From Linnemannia schmuckeri (taxonomy: Eukaryota > Mortierellomycota > Mortierellomycetes > Mortierellales > Mortierellaceae), in NCBI GenBank assembly GCA_029449235.1, contig JANATG010000014.1, forward strand, positions 744,001 to 808,000: a DNA stretch of 64,000 nt, given 5' to 3'. How positions within the stretch are numbered: the first letter of the stretch is position 1; the number at the start of each line of letters is the position of its first letter. A model generated the notes under the pieces. It had not been told where the DNA came from. It saw only the letters and a program-made list of their open reading frames with translations, and did no database searches. Position numbers and translations under genes: made by a program. This document shows positions 28,902 to 39,304 of this stretch, piece after piece.

Positions 28902-29608
28902 GTTTTTTTCTTCCTTTGTCCATTTTTCTTCCTTTGTCCATTTTTCTTCCTTTGTCCATTTTGCCACATGGCGCAACAATTGTAAATACAAAAAAAGGAG
29001 CACAGAGACAACGTGAGAAAGCAGAGGGATGATGATGGGTTTAAAATAATCAAGAATCAAGGCAAGAAAAGTTGCATGAATACATGGAAGGATGTATAGC
29101 TGCAAGATGGGCACACCCTTCTGCTCTTGCCTTGCCTTGGCAACAGAGAAGCCCTCGTGGGTGCAGATGGCAAATCCACACTCCCACTTCATGAATAAAC
29201 TGACTGCCTCGGCACCCTCAATCGTCATCTGCTTCGCCCTCAGCGAAAGGAGATATCCCCCTCGTTGTCCCATGGGTCATTTTCTTTCCTTTGTTCTCTT
29301 TTCATCTTTTTCCCTTTTTCTTTTTCCTCTTTGTCCGCCATCCCCTTTTCCCCTTTCCTCCCTTTTGCCTACTCATATATCGTACACATACACACAGACA
29401 GATACCAACAGACAGCCGCAATATCTCCAACGACGTCGTTATTGATTCCCACACATACCCCAGGCCCTGACTAATCTGAACTCACACAATAATCACATTT
29501 TACCATATCATTCATATCCAACTTGCCCGCACAAAACACACCCATACTCCAAGACAAAACCACAAATATACGCACACACACACACACAGAAGGTATCTCA
29601 TACACAAA
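28902..29608. other. Intergenic region with 18-bp repeat
   Basis: No firm gene is seen. A minus-strand open frame (about 29040-29273) reads IEGAEAVSLFMKWECGFAI and looks somewhat protein-like, but it has no start-to-stop structure I can defend; it may be a fragment. The rest is 3' flank with the 18-bp repeat (28910-28962), C/T-rich DNA from 29280, and a (CA)n run just before the 29609 start. Confidence 0.55.
28910..28962. repeat. Minisatellite, about 3 x 18 bp
   Basis: The unit CTTCCTTTGTCCATTTTT occurs at 28910-28927 and 28928-28945, with 17 of 18 bases of a third copy at 28946-28962. It begins 9 bp after the stop of the 26454 gene, in its 3' UTR. Confidence 0.95.
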
Positions 29609-31992
29609 ATGTCGAAAACATGTACAGCGCTTGAGGTACTATCGATCCCAGAGCTACTCGACATTATGCAAGGCAGCCTGACCCCGCACGATCTGGCCCA
29701 ATGTGTCCTCGTCTCGTCCGACTTCCAAACTTTCTTCACTCCCCTCCTCTGGCACACAGTCTCTCTCACCACCCTGGAACAACACAATCATTTCGTAACA
29801 TCCCCTCAAGTCCAAAAGGCTCTCATCAGGAACGCAAGATTCATCCGAGTCATCCGCGTCTGGACTGCCAAGAGTCTTCGGCCCTTTATGGCTGTCAAGG
29901 CCGAGGAGTTGTGTTCCTTGAATAGCCTGGAGTTTACATGGCTCAGGACCCAGGGCAGTCATGCGACCAGTTTGACGGAGACGGTTGCTCGGTCTGCGAT
30001 TCGTGATACGTCGAATGAGAGGATTGCGTGGTCGTTGGGACGACGGGTGGTCAAGAGGCAGCATATCTTTTCGATGAACATGGGAGCACGCGAGGCGACA
30101 TTGCGGGAACTTTATCGTGCGCGCGCCAAGGTCGAGGATGGGCCCTCGCAGACTGCCCGGGATAGGTACCTGCACCGGACTCGTCTCCTGCGACTCCAAA
30201 GAAAGGAGGCTAGACCGCCCATTGTTCCTATCTGGCTGCGAGCCGAGATTGTCCCTCCCCCTCGGACCCAAGACTCGATGAGCTCTATGAGGATCCCAAA
30301 GACGAGCAGTTGTTGATTTTGTTCCTTAGCTACTTTCCGGAACTCAAGATTTTTATGAGCACGTCCCTTGTGTTCTTCAACCCTGCTGTTCTCAAGACCC
30401 TCGGAACTCGTGTGGGTCTTTTGCGGTACCTATCATTGACGTTGGATGACATTGGTCGCAAGAACCGGTATGCTACCCTTACGAATCTCCTCGACAAGGA
30501 TTATCCACACCTCGAGCGACTACGGCTAATGTTCTCCAACACCGGCTGGACTACCTTTGTCCACTCAAATGACCAAGGCGAGTCTGGTGCGGTCAAGTCA
30601 TCGTCGTTGTCCGATTCGAAAGTGGTAGAGCCACCCATTCTCTCGATGAAGAGTCTTATGGTCGAAGACAATGTCCATTTCTACACCTCCGCCAACTCCA
30701 GAAAGCCCCCTCAACCATGGCTCTCACTTCTTAGACGTTGTATCAACCTCACATCCCTCAGTCTTTCATCGGTGCTCCCGGCGGTCCTGACCGAGATCGC
30801 CGGCATCGTTTCCGAGTATTGCCCCCTGATTGACAATCTAGCAATCGGATGTGTCGGCAACACCCACTCTAGGCTGCAACATCATCCCACAGACAACAAC
30901 ATCGCATCGCTTTTTGCTGCATGTAGTCCCAGGACCGACGACGAAGCCACATGCTCTGCCCTTTCTTTACCACCGATATTGAGGTTCACATCCAGCAAGA
31001 GGACAACAGGACTGAAGCAGCTTCGACTTTACGGCATCCCCTTCCAGGATCAGGACTACGCGCCAGACACGGACTCCTTTGCACGTAACAACATCTCTCC
31101 GTTCCGAGCCCTTTCTCGACATATGGATTGGTTGACCCATCTGGACTTCGACAGTATGATGGAGCACGATAACGGGGAACTTTTCTTGCTGACTGTACAA
31201 AAGTTCTCCAGGCTGGAGGTGATGAATGCGCTGCCTTATGCAAGGATGAGGACTTATCACAACAAGGGCGGAGTGAACGCCAGGTTATGGGCTGAATCGG
31301 TAGCTTCTGGAGAGTGGGCCTGTGTGGAGACGTTGAGGGTGCTAAAGGTCAACATCGATGGGTTCACATCCTCAATTCGTGCTGTATCGGCATCAGCATC
31401 GGTGTCAGCTGCAGCACCTGCTGCACAAGTCACCGTTACGCCCGTGGATCCCAACGACAGCGACAACAGCGACCAGGACAACGAAATCGAGCCCGTTTCG
31501 GATGTCCTGGCAGAGAGTCTCTCAGGTCTGATGCGGACGAGCAACATCAGCACCCTCCAACATCAAGTGTGCCAGCACCTCAATCTGTTGACGTCTCTGC
31601 AGGAACTTTGTCTCGGTGTCCAACCCACAGACGAACTTGAATACCGAGGAGCTTTGAATGGAGTCCAGGAAGACTGTCTAGAGCTGTCGCTCGACAGTGG
31701 ACTGAACCGGATGGAGGATTTGAAGGAATTGCGGGTCCTGAGCGTGATGAGGATGAAGCACAGGATCCGGTTGGAAGAGGTGAAATGGATGGTTGGGCAT
31801 TGGCCCAAGCTGGAGGCGATTCCGGGTCTGCTTTCGTCGGCGACTTATAATGATACGGATGAGGAGTGGGAGGCGTTGCAAGATGAGGAGCAGCATATCA
31901 TTCATTGGATTAGGGAGCATAAGCCTCTTTTGAAATATGAGGCTGTTGTTGCACCGAAGGGGTCGCTGGAGGAACAATCGAGGCCAAGATAA
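29609..31992 (+). CDS. F-box-like/LRR gene, group B, broken by one-base frameshift
   Basis: The first frame (29609-30316, 235 codons) has LSIPELLDIMQGSLTPHDL, CVLVSSDF and TPLLWHTV, the group B F-box, then RNARFIRVIRVWTAKSLRPF. The second frame is open from 30214 to 31992 and carries the linker end (LDELYEDPKDEQLLILFL) and all LRRs, including RCINLTSLSLSS, FSRLEVMNALPY and a terminal KWMVGHWPKLEAIPGLL. The two overlap by about 100 bp, and a C5 run at 30257-30261 is the likely site: one missing C would explain the shift. With no other damage in about 790 codons, it is either a very recent pseudogene, a functional gene with a base error here, or, less likely, a gene with an unrecognised intron. 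Paralogues at 32331 and 47599 are continuous at this place. Confidence 0.75.
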
Positions 31993-32330
31993 TATCATCC
32001 AACTGTCTATTCTGTTGCACAGTTGCACAAGCGCCCTTTTTTTTCTTTCTTTTCTTCACTAATGGGTGCGCCCAATCATGCAAACTACCAGCGAACAACA
32101 GCAATAATAAAGAAAACGAAGAGTCACACATGTGCATCGGCTCAACGCGTCACTGCCCATTTTGTATTTTCGATCTTTTCTTTCATGCATCAAACATCTC
32201 ACCCCCTTTTCATCTCTTTCTTTCTTCTGTTTACTTTTGACACTCATACATTCATCTATCCGTCTTCAACTCCCTCCAACGACAAAACTCTCCAACTGCC
32301 CTCCCCTTCTCTCTCCTCTTTCAATAAACA
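31993..32330. other. Intergenic region
   Basis: This is short 3' flank followed by a T/C-rich leader (about 32150-32330) of the next gene. Nothing else is recognised. Confidence 0.6.
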
Positions 32331-34916
32331 ATGTCGACGCTATCAGTAGCCGCAAAAGTCTTCAACATCCCCGAACTCTCGGCAATAATCCTCCAAGACT
32401 TCACCCCGCACGATTTCGCACAATGTATCCTCGTCTGTAAATCCTTCGCAAGCGTATTCACCCCTATCCTCTGGCACACCATCTCGCTCAAACAGGATCA
32501 CCAACATGCTTGGTTCTCGACTTCCCTGGAGGTGCAGGAGGCGTTGAGAAGAAACGCGCATCATGTCCAGGTAATCCAGGTCCGGAGTTGCAAGAGTTTG
32601 AGACCGTTTTTGGAGTTGGGAGAGATGATGATGCCGAGGTTGCATACGGTTCAGTTTCCGTTGTATAATAGGAGTCTGGGCAGCTATGCGACGGACGATT
32701 TGCACCCGGATCCGGTGTTTTCTGAGCAACAACGACTGGGATCATCAGTTGCCGCAGCAGGAGCGACACGGACAGAGACACGGACACGGACGCCGACAAG
32801 GGACTGGTTGCGGTACAATGGGATGTTCCTCATGCGCCGGCGATACTTTATCGACCGCCTCTATCGCCAACGACAACTCCACGCGCTCCAACAACAGCGA
32901 GTTGCTCAACAGCAACTGCACGACTTTTGGAGACATACGAAAGACCCCAATTATATCGCTACTCAGTTAAGGGAGGCCGAGGAGAAGGTGGTGAAATTGG
33001 AGCAGGAATGCCTTGTGCAGGAGAAGAAGCTTTCGAGTGTTGCTATGGGGCTGGGGTCGAGCTTGGTCGAGAAGGATTTGGTGTGGTTGAGGAGCAAGAT
33101 TCACCAGACGAAGGAGGAGATGGAAAAGTTGCTTCGAGCATCATCACCAACCGGAGCAGGATTGGTCTTCAGCCACAATGACAATTGCTCTGCGGGATCA
33201 TGGATGAAAGAAGGGCCTGGTTTTTGTATGGGTTACGAAAACACGGATGAGCTGATCCTGGAGCAGTTCCTGCGTCGGTTCCCTCACCTCCAGACGTTAA
33301 TGACGACGTCGTTGCCCTTTGTTGGTCAGGGAGTCATACGGACTGTGGTGAGACTGGACAATTTGAGGTCGCTTTCGCTGACTATTTTCCATGCGAATCT
33401 GCCCGCCCAGGTGTCGAACGTTCATACGCTCTTGAACACCTGTCCTCCCAATCTTGAGATTCTTCGACTTTCGTTCATTGACAAGGATGATGGTACAGTC
33501 GACATGATGCCTGGCAACGCCCACCCCAAGAGCCGCAACAGCGCCCCCACTTTGCTGACTACGGAAATTTTCGAGACCTCTACTTATTCCTACTCCGCTT
33601 CAGGATCAACACCTACGGCCAACAACTTCAACTTGAAGGGAGATGTGGAAGACGCGGGTTTGGGCCTTGTCCGATTATCCACCCAGCGTGCAGGACCTAT
33701 GCGATTCCTCCGACGGCTGTTTATCGAAGGAACCCTCGGGGATCCAGCACTCACAGAAACCAGCACATTCGACCGCCCGAGCCCAGACTCACAGACATGG
33801 GTTGCCTTCCTGGAACGATGCCCCAACCTGCTAACACTGAGCCTTGGAGGATGTTCCGTCAAGGTGTTGCCCGAGGTCGGCCAGTTTCTCAAACTCTACT
33901 GCCCTCGACTGGAGGACTTTGCAGTAGGTCACAAGAGCTACTTGGGCACCCCGTCGTACGAGCTCTTGGACCCAAATCTTGCAATTCTCTTGTCTTTTTT
34001 GTCAGGACTGAAACGTCTTCGGATCGACACATTTGCATTGGAAACCAACAGCCAAGTCCTGGGCGTGATCCAACACCGGTTCGCAGAGTCGCTGACCGAG
34101 ATCTCGCTTAATGACTGCAAGTACCTCCGCCTCCGGTTCCTGGAAGAATCCCATTCAATCTTCAGTCTCCTTCAGTCCCTCAAGAACATTGAGTCCATGG
34201 ACCTCCTTCCCTCCGGGGAGATCTTTCACTCCTTCGAACATACCTTGGGCTGCCCCAGGTTTGTGTCTGAGGTATTTTCGAAGCCTTGGACATGTCAGGG
34301 ATCATTACGGGTGTTGCGGATTAATATTGATGGGGTTTTGAGGAAGGTGCCGACTTACTCGATGACGAGGGAGCGGGATCTGGAAAATAGTCGGCAGTTG
34401 CAGAGGAAGGCTTGTCAGTTTTTGGGGTCCTTTTCGCAGTTGGAGGAACTGTCGCTCGGCGTCTTGACCTCAGCTGCGCGACAGAAGGCAACTGCACGTT
34501 GGCGCGGTGGTGGTGCCAGTTGCAAGGATGAAGACGACACGAGTTTATTTGCACCAAGTGCAGAAGACCACGAACAAGGCCCCGTCTACGGTGCATTCAA
34601 ATTCGTCGGCATCCAGTCCACCTGCCTCGCCCTCTCCCTCACTCACGGTCTCGAACTCATGGGCGGACTCAAACGACTAAAAATTTTCAACGTCGCCAGG
34701 ATGGACCATTTGATCGAGACGGAGGAGGTCGAGTTTATGATGAGCCAGTGGCCCAAGTTGGAGTTTTTGCCAGGCTTGTTGAGAGGGAGTTGGTTCCAGG
34801 GTGAACTGGGAAGGTCGGAGGGGGAGAGGGTTGAGAGGGCCAGACAGGTTGAGGAGAGGGATCGGAAGATGAAGGTGTGGATGAGGGAGCGAGCGCCTTT
34901 TTTGAGGTATAATTAA
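32331..34916 (+). CDS. F-box-like/LRR protein, group B, with coiled-coil linker
   Basis: The product is 861 aa and intronless. The N-terminus has FNIPELSAIILQDFTPHDF, then CILVCKSF and TPILWHTISL (F-box about 10-55), followed by RNAHHVQVIQVRSCKSLRPF as in the other group B proteins. Residues about 170-275 are charged and Gln/Leu-rich with heptad character (EAEEKVVKLEQECLVQEKK, KIHQTKEEMEKLL), a likely coiled coil that could dimerise the receptor. LRRs fill the rest: FPHLQTLMTTSL, RCPNLLTLSLGGC and LSGLKRLRIDTF, with the terminal VEFMMSQWPKLEFLPGLL. It directly follows its sister at 29609-31992 in the same orientation, 338 bp away, so this is a tandem pair. An SCF substrate-receptor role is inferred. 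Confidence 0.9.
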   Translation: MSTLSVAAKVFNIPELSAIILQDFTPHDFAQCILVCKSFASVFTPILWHTISLKQDHQHAWFSTSLEVQEALRRNAHHVQVIQVRSCKSLRPFLELGEMMMPRLHTVQFPLYNRSLGSYATDDLHPDPVFSEQQRLGSSVAAAGATRTETRTRTPTRDWLRYNGMFLMRRRYFIDRLYRQRQLHALQQQRVAQQQLHDFWRHTKDPNYIATQLREAEEKVVKLEQECLVQEKKLSSVAMGLGSSLVEKDLVWLRSKIHQTKEEMEKLLRASSPTGAGLVFSHNDNCSAGSWMKEGPGFCMGYENTDELILEQFLRRFPHLQTLMTTSLPFVGQGVIRTVVRLDNLRSLSLTIFHANLPAQVSNVHTLLNTCPPNLEILRLSFIDKDDGTVDMMPGNAHPKSRNSAPTLLTTEIFETSTYSYSASGSTPTANNFNLKGDVEDAGLGLVRLSTQRAGPMRFLRRLFIEGTLGDPALTETSTFDRPSPDSQTWVAFLERCPNLLTLSLGGCSVKVLPEVGQFLKLYCPRLEDFAVGHKSYLGTPSYELLDPNLAILLSFLSGLKRLRIDTFALETNSQVLGVIQHRFAESLTEISLNDCKYLRLRFLEESHSIFSLLQSLKNIESMDLLPSGEIFHSFEHTLGCPRFVSEVFSKPWTCQGSLRVLRINIDGVLRKVPTYSMTRERDLENSRQLQRKACQFLGSFSQLEELSLGVLTSAARQKATARWRGGGASCKDEDDTSLFAPSAEDHEQGPVYGAFKFVGIQSTCLALSLTHGLELMGGLKRLKIFNVARMDHLIETEEVEFMMSQWPKLEFLPGLLRGSWFQGELGRSEGERVERARQVEERDRKMKVWMRERAPFLRYN

Positions 34917-35146
34917 ACGTGGAGTATGATGGGTGTGATGGTGGCGGCGCAAGAACTACACGGCGCTGTTGGTTTTGCCGTTGGTTGTGGTCGAATTGAG
35001 GGGGGCAAACGATTAGATGGGGCACTGGACCATAGACTTATTTTTCGCCCATATAAAAAGCAGTGTTGTCTGTCGTTATTTTTCATTTTCCTCTCCACTT
35101 TCGACAAATTCACAACAAACCCCATTCCACAAACACAAAAAAAAAA

Positions 35147-36706
35147 ATGTAAAAGATCAGAACTGGTCCTAAAACTAGCCCCGAAACTAGACAAGCCTAC
35201 GCTGACAGAGTTCCTGCAAACAAATCGCCACTTCAACGCCCTCTGCACACCCTTCCTCTACAACATTCTCGATTTCTCGGCGGTCGGTCCAGGGTTCATC
35301 ACAAAGCCCGTAGACTCTATTGAGGCGATAGACATGTAGTCGAGGAATATGATGAATGTCTATGAGGTTACCTCTGGACCGCTCTTTTCGGCGTTTTTGT
35401 ACAATTATCTCCTCCCGTATCATGAACATCCATCCTCCTTCCCTTCCTCCTCTTTCTCGTCCTCATTGTCGATCTCGGAAGAGAAGCCGCCAAGCCCAAG
35501 GGGAATCCCACGCATTGATCCTCTCACCGAGACCCTGACGCCCCTACCACCACTGACACACCTAAAAAAGTTGACTTACACGATCTATTTCGCGCTGAGA
35601 CTCATGAAACATCACACTTTCATGCCCTCGAGTCGGTACCCGCGGATCCGGCAAGCACAACTGTACTGGTTCCTGGCCCAGTGTGCCCTGTCCTTGACTG
35701 AATTGATCATAGAGATGATGTTCCGGGATGATGATGATGGCGAGGAAGATGAGGGGGTGACGGTGTTGGCGCAGACGTTGATGGAGATGAAGCGGTTGAG
35801 GAGACTGGAGGTTTGTGAGCAGTTGGCGGATGATGATGCGTGGCCCGGGGTTTTAGAGAAGTTGTTTTTTGGAGGGTGTTGTTCGGGCAGGGCGGAGGGG
35901 TCGACGTTGGAGGAGATGAGGATTCGGAAGAGTGGAGATGTGGAGAGGGGGTATGGTGGTGTTCCCTTGAACTGGGGGTAGCCAGAGCCCGATGAGTGGG
36001 TCGAAGAGGTGGGTAAGGTAGAGGAGAGGAAAGAAGTGATGGAGGCAAAGGCGACGCTGGAGGGGAGAGAGAATCCACTGAGCCAATTGCGCCGACTGGA
36101 CATTTACCGGTTAGAAATGTCTAGTGTCGAGACCATCTGTTCAATCTTCCGTGCCTGTCCAAATCCTCAAGAATCATATGTCCCGAAACTGGCCAGGGAC
36201 GTTAATGTAAGAGAGTTGGTCGAGTTTATTGTCGAATCCTGTCCACGCCTGAACCAACTGCGCTGCAGTTCCAATAGTGAAGGCGACGATACCAACATCG
36301 ACGACTGGACGTTTCCAGAACCAGAGGTCGATCAAGACCTGACCCTCCAGATCACGCGCGCCCTTCCTTCTTTGTAGAGCCTGGAAGTAATAGTGAGCAT
36401 AACCCTCCGCTCGCAGTACTGGAACGTTGAAGAAGTAGTAATTCAACGACACGGGGCCACATTACGAGAGATCCGATTTGAAAACTGTTGTTCGTGGTTC
36501 ACGAGCAGTATTATCCAGTCGATCCTTTCAATTGCTCGGCTTTGGTAGCGTTGCAAGCTCGAGGAGGGCGTAGTTCGCCTTACGCGGGAGCAATGGTGTC
36601 GTTGGAGGATGTGGTGGAACGAGAGTGGGTGTGTAAGAGGCTAGTTGAATTGTATTTGTTGGTTGGGGTGAAGACCAAGACTGGACAGTTGATGGACGTG
36701 CTGTAG
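35147..36706 (+). pseudogene. F-box/LRR pseudogene, group A, four in-frame TAG codons
   Basis: A single frame can be followed for about 1.4 kb: RSELVLKLAPKLDKPTL (F-box without the initial Met-FF part), a TAG at 35337, NVYEVTSGPLFSAFLYN, KKLTYTIYFALRL, an acidic loop, a TAG at 35979, PLSQLRRLDIYRLEMSS, RACPNPQESYVPKL, a TAG at 36375, QRHGATLREIRFENCC, and a TAG at 36546. The final SLEDVVEREWVCKRLVELYL lies one frame over. The first coding bases are replaced by an A-rich tract. The closest intact relative is the next gene (37053-39119), which has NVHQVISGPLFASFYYN and KSIQKVLS. The terminal LRR block is missing. It is clearly non-functional. Confidence 0.85.
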
Positions 36707-36745
36707 AAAGATAGAGAATGTGCTGCAGGAAGATGGATATGTTTC

Positions 36746-36920
36746 TGGGCATGTTTTGGGCACGAATTGAGCCGCATTGGGCATGGATCAGAGCATGCAT
36801 TGGGCATGCATTGGACACGAGTCGGGCATGGGTGAGTGGGGCATGGGTGAGTGGGGCATGTGCTAAGCATGGGTGAATGGACAGGGGTTGGGCATGGGTG
36901 AGTTGGACGTGAGTTGGGTA
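36746..36920. repeat. Degenerate minisatellite built on GGGCATG(GGTGAGT)
   Basis: The heptamer GGGCATG, or one-base variants, recurs about ten times, and in the middle the 14-mer GGGCATGGGTGAGT is repeated head to tail (about 36824-36855) and again near 36890. The tract lies exactly between the pseudogene at 35147-36706 and the intact gene at 37053, in the latter's promoter region. Confidence 0.85.
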
Positions 36921-37052
36921 AAGTCGTGTCCTGTCCCACGGCTGATGACGCTTAGTCCCAGGGACAAAGTTTCTGACTTTCACCATCATAAAGGGACAAA
37001 CTTGCTTTCTCTCGCTCACACCATCCAGTTCTCCCTCACCGACACACAAGCC

Positions 37053-39119
37053 ATGGATCGGCAACAACAACCCTCACCAACACAACAACGGTCAGCCTGC
37101 TCAAGATTCTTCAACATCTCAGAGCTGGTCTTAACTCTCACCTCCTTCTTAGACCGAGGTTCCATCGCAAACCTCTGTCGGACTAATCACGGATTGAACA
37201 ACATCTGTACACCCTTTCTCTATTCGAACCAGGATTTCTTCATGGTGACAGCAGCTAGCACTGCCCGGATACTCGATACTCCAGAAGCCATATCTGCCTT
37301 TGCGAGGAATATTCAGAACGTTCACCAGGTCATCTCTGGACCGTTGTTTGCATCCTTCTACTACAACTGCATGCTCCTGGCCCACACCACTGCCGCTGCT
37401 GCGTCTCAAGAGGATCTCGAACAGGATTCATCAAGACGACCCCTTCCGACCGCGGCAGGAGTAGCAGTAAAAGCAGAAGGGGCAGCAGGAGTACCTCCAA
37501 CAGCCGGGGATCTACGGAGTACGACAATGATGCCCATAGGCCCGATGACCAACCTCGTATCGTTCACCTACCTCGCCTACATTGGCAAGCGGTCCGTCAA
37601 CCACCCTGCCTTTGTCTCCAGTGCCCGATTTCCCAAAGCCCGTCAGACCCAGATATTCTGGATGTTACAACAATGCCCCCACTTGAAGAATCTTACAATG
37701 GATCTTTTGTTCTCTGAGGAACAGGAACTTGTCCCGCTGGCCAAGGTCCTCCCCACTCTGCGGAGTCTCAAGAGGTTGGATTTTACGGTTACAATGGATC
37801 ACACTAAGGATTTGTCACAATTGGTACCGACTCTCGTGTTCAGTGCCCCTGCGTCGGTCGAGTGTCTTGAGATGGGGCTGGATGACATTGATGATTTTGA
37901 TTATGATCAGGTCTCTGTCATTTGGGATGACGAAGACCCTCAGGAACAGGATTCCTCGTCATCAGCAGCAGTACACATAACGGAACCGTTGCCCAAAGAA
38001 AGGACAAGGCCGCGGGACGTTTGGACAGGTGAGCGGAGACAGGAGCGGCCATTGATACATTTGCGTCGCCTTCATATTGCCAGTTTCGCCCAAGTTTCGC
38101 CTGTCGACATGGCAGCGATTTTTGCGCATTGCCCAGCGTTGATCGAGTTGCATATGCCAGACCTAGATGAAGGCGCAGATGTCCGGTGGGTTGCGAGATG
38201 TATCGCCCAGAGTTGTCCCAGGATCAGTCAAGTCTTTCAGCACGGCAGGGTAGAGGATGATCAACAACTGACTTTGGAGATCGTTCGTGCGGTAGAGGAG
38301 CAGAAGCTGGAAGGGTTGTTGTTCTCGAGTATCCTGGGCGGCGATGATTTGATTCCAGTGGTGCTACAGAGACATTCGACAGTGCTGCGGGAGCTTCGAT
38401 TGAAGGATTGTATTCGGCTATCGAGCAAGTCTATCCAAAAGGTCCTCAGCACTGGACGGGGGCTCGAGGTGTTCCGGATAGAACCCTACCGGCCCGCATT
38501 GTCGTGTATTTCTCTTGAGGATGCGGTTGCGGAGGAGTGGGTCTGTAAGGGTGTCAAGCAATTGAGGCTGGAGATCAAAATTGGTGCGATCATACCTCCA
38601 TCTCCGGATGCCTATTATAAGCGTGTAGAAAAGGAAGGACCTCTTGTCCTGACCGAGGCCGAACGAACTCATTTTTCGCTCTTGGAAACCCTGTATCGTC
38701 AAATTGGTTCCTTGGCCGAGTTGGAGCATCTTGATATACGAGCTGTGGCAGAGTGTAGTGAGGAACTCGCATACCGACATTCGTACCACGATGTCTCATT
38801 TCCGGGGATGCTCTCTTTAGGGGATGAGAAAGCAGGAAGACCGGGTTACCTAGACCTATTTAGCGGGTTGAAGAAGTTGAGGTCGTTGAATGGGTCGGTG
38901 CGGGCAAAGACAGACGAGACGAGGGTGACGGTGGGGCAACGCGAGTGTGAGTGGTTGAGTGTTCATTGGCCTTTGTTGGAGGATCTGGATCTTTGTTCAT
39001 ATCAGCAGAGGGATGATTTTTTGAGTGATGTACATGGACGGGATGAGAGGACGTGTTTTCGATGGTTGAAGGAGCGCCGTCCCAAGTTGAATTTGAAGGG
39101 ACCTGGTCCCCATATGTAA
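37053..39119 (+). CDS. F-box-like/LRR protein, group A, full length
   Basis: The product is 688 aa. ATG 37053 (CCATGG context) gives a Gln/Ser/Pro head and then ACSRFFNISELVLTLTSFL, so the F-box-like segment is at about 15-60 (TPFLYSNQDFF). ARNIQNVHQVISGPLF follows, then LRRs. An Asp/Glu loop at about 274-304 precedes RRQERPLIHLRRLHI, CPALIELHMP, and SLEDAVAEEWVCKGVKQLRL. The terminal block is GRPGYLDLFSGLKKLR and ECEWLSVHWPLLEDLDL. It is the intact sister of the pseudogene at 35147-36706 immediately upstream. The open frame extends to 36873 through the GGGCATG minisatellite, which argues against the longer start. No intron is seen; the target is unknown. Confidence 0.9.
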   Translation: MDRQQQPSPTQQRSACSRFFNISELVLTLTSFLDRGSIANLCRTNHGLNNICTPFLYSNQDFFMVTAASTARILDTPEAISAFARNIQNVHQVISGPLFASFYYNCMLLAHTTAAAASQEDLEQDSSRRPLPTAAGVAVKAEGAAGVPPTAGDLRSTTMMPIGPMTNLVSFTYLAYIGKRSVNHPAFVSSARFPKARQTQIFWMLQQCPHLKNLTMDLLFSEEQELVPLAKVLPTLRSLKRLDFTVTMDHTKDLSQLVPTLVFSAPASVECLEMGLDDIDDFDYDQVSVIWDDEDPQEQDSSSSAAVHITEPLPKERTRPRDVWTGERRQERPLIHLRRLHIASFAQVSPVDMAAIFAHCPALIELHMPDLDEGADVRWVARCIAQSCPRISQVFQHGRVEDDQQLTLEIVRAVEEQKLEGLLFSSILGGDDLIPVVLQRHSTVLRELRLKDCIRLSSKSIQKVLSTGRGLEVFRIEPYRPALSCISLEDAVAEEWVCKGVKQLRLEIKIGAIIPPSPDAYYKRVEKEGPLVLTEAERTHFSLLETLYRQIGSLAELEHLDIRAVAECSEELAYRHSYHDVSFPGMLSLGDEKAGRPGYLDLFSGLKKLRSLNGSVRAKTDETRVTVGQRECEWLSVHWPLLEDLDLCSYQQRDDFLSDVHGRDERTCFRWLKERRPKLNLKGPGPHM

Positions 39120-39304
39120 TTAAGGTTTACCTTTTGACAGACAATAAGAAAAAAAGAAAAAACGCGGCCTGTATTGTCCACCGACACCCAGGTGTCCTTT
39201 TACTGTCTCTGCTCCTTTCCTTTTGCTTTTTCCTCCATTTTGCTCAAACACACTCTCCCCTCTCTTTCCACTCCTCCAGCTCACCCCCTCCACTCTTTAG
39301 CCAT

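Noticed and set aside
28379..29053. Minus-strand open frame with NGQRKK repeats
   Set aside because: The repeat is the translation of the 18-bp 3' UTR minisatellite, and the rest is antisense to the 26454 gene.
35147..36706. TAG read as a sense codon (reassigned genetic code)
   Set aside because: Four TAG in one frame invite the idea, but intact genes here (for example 718-2370, 9661-11811, 12165-14234, spt8) end in TAG at the expected place, and this copy also has a frameshift and lacks its start.
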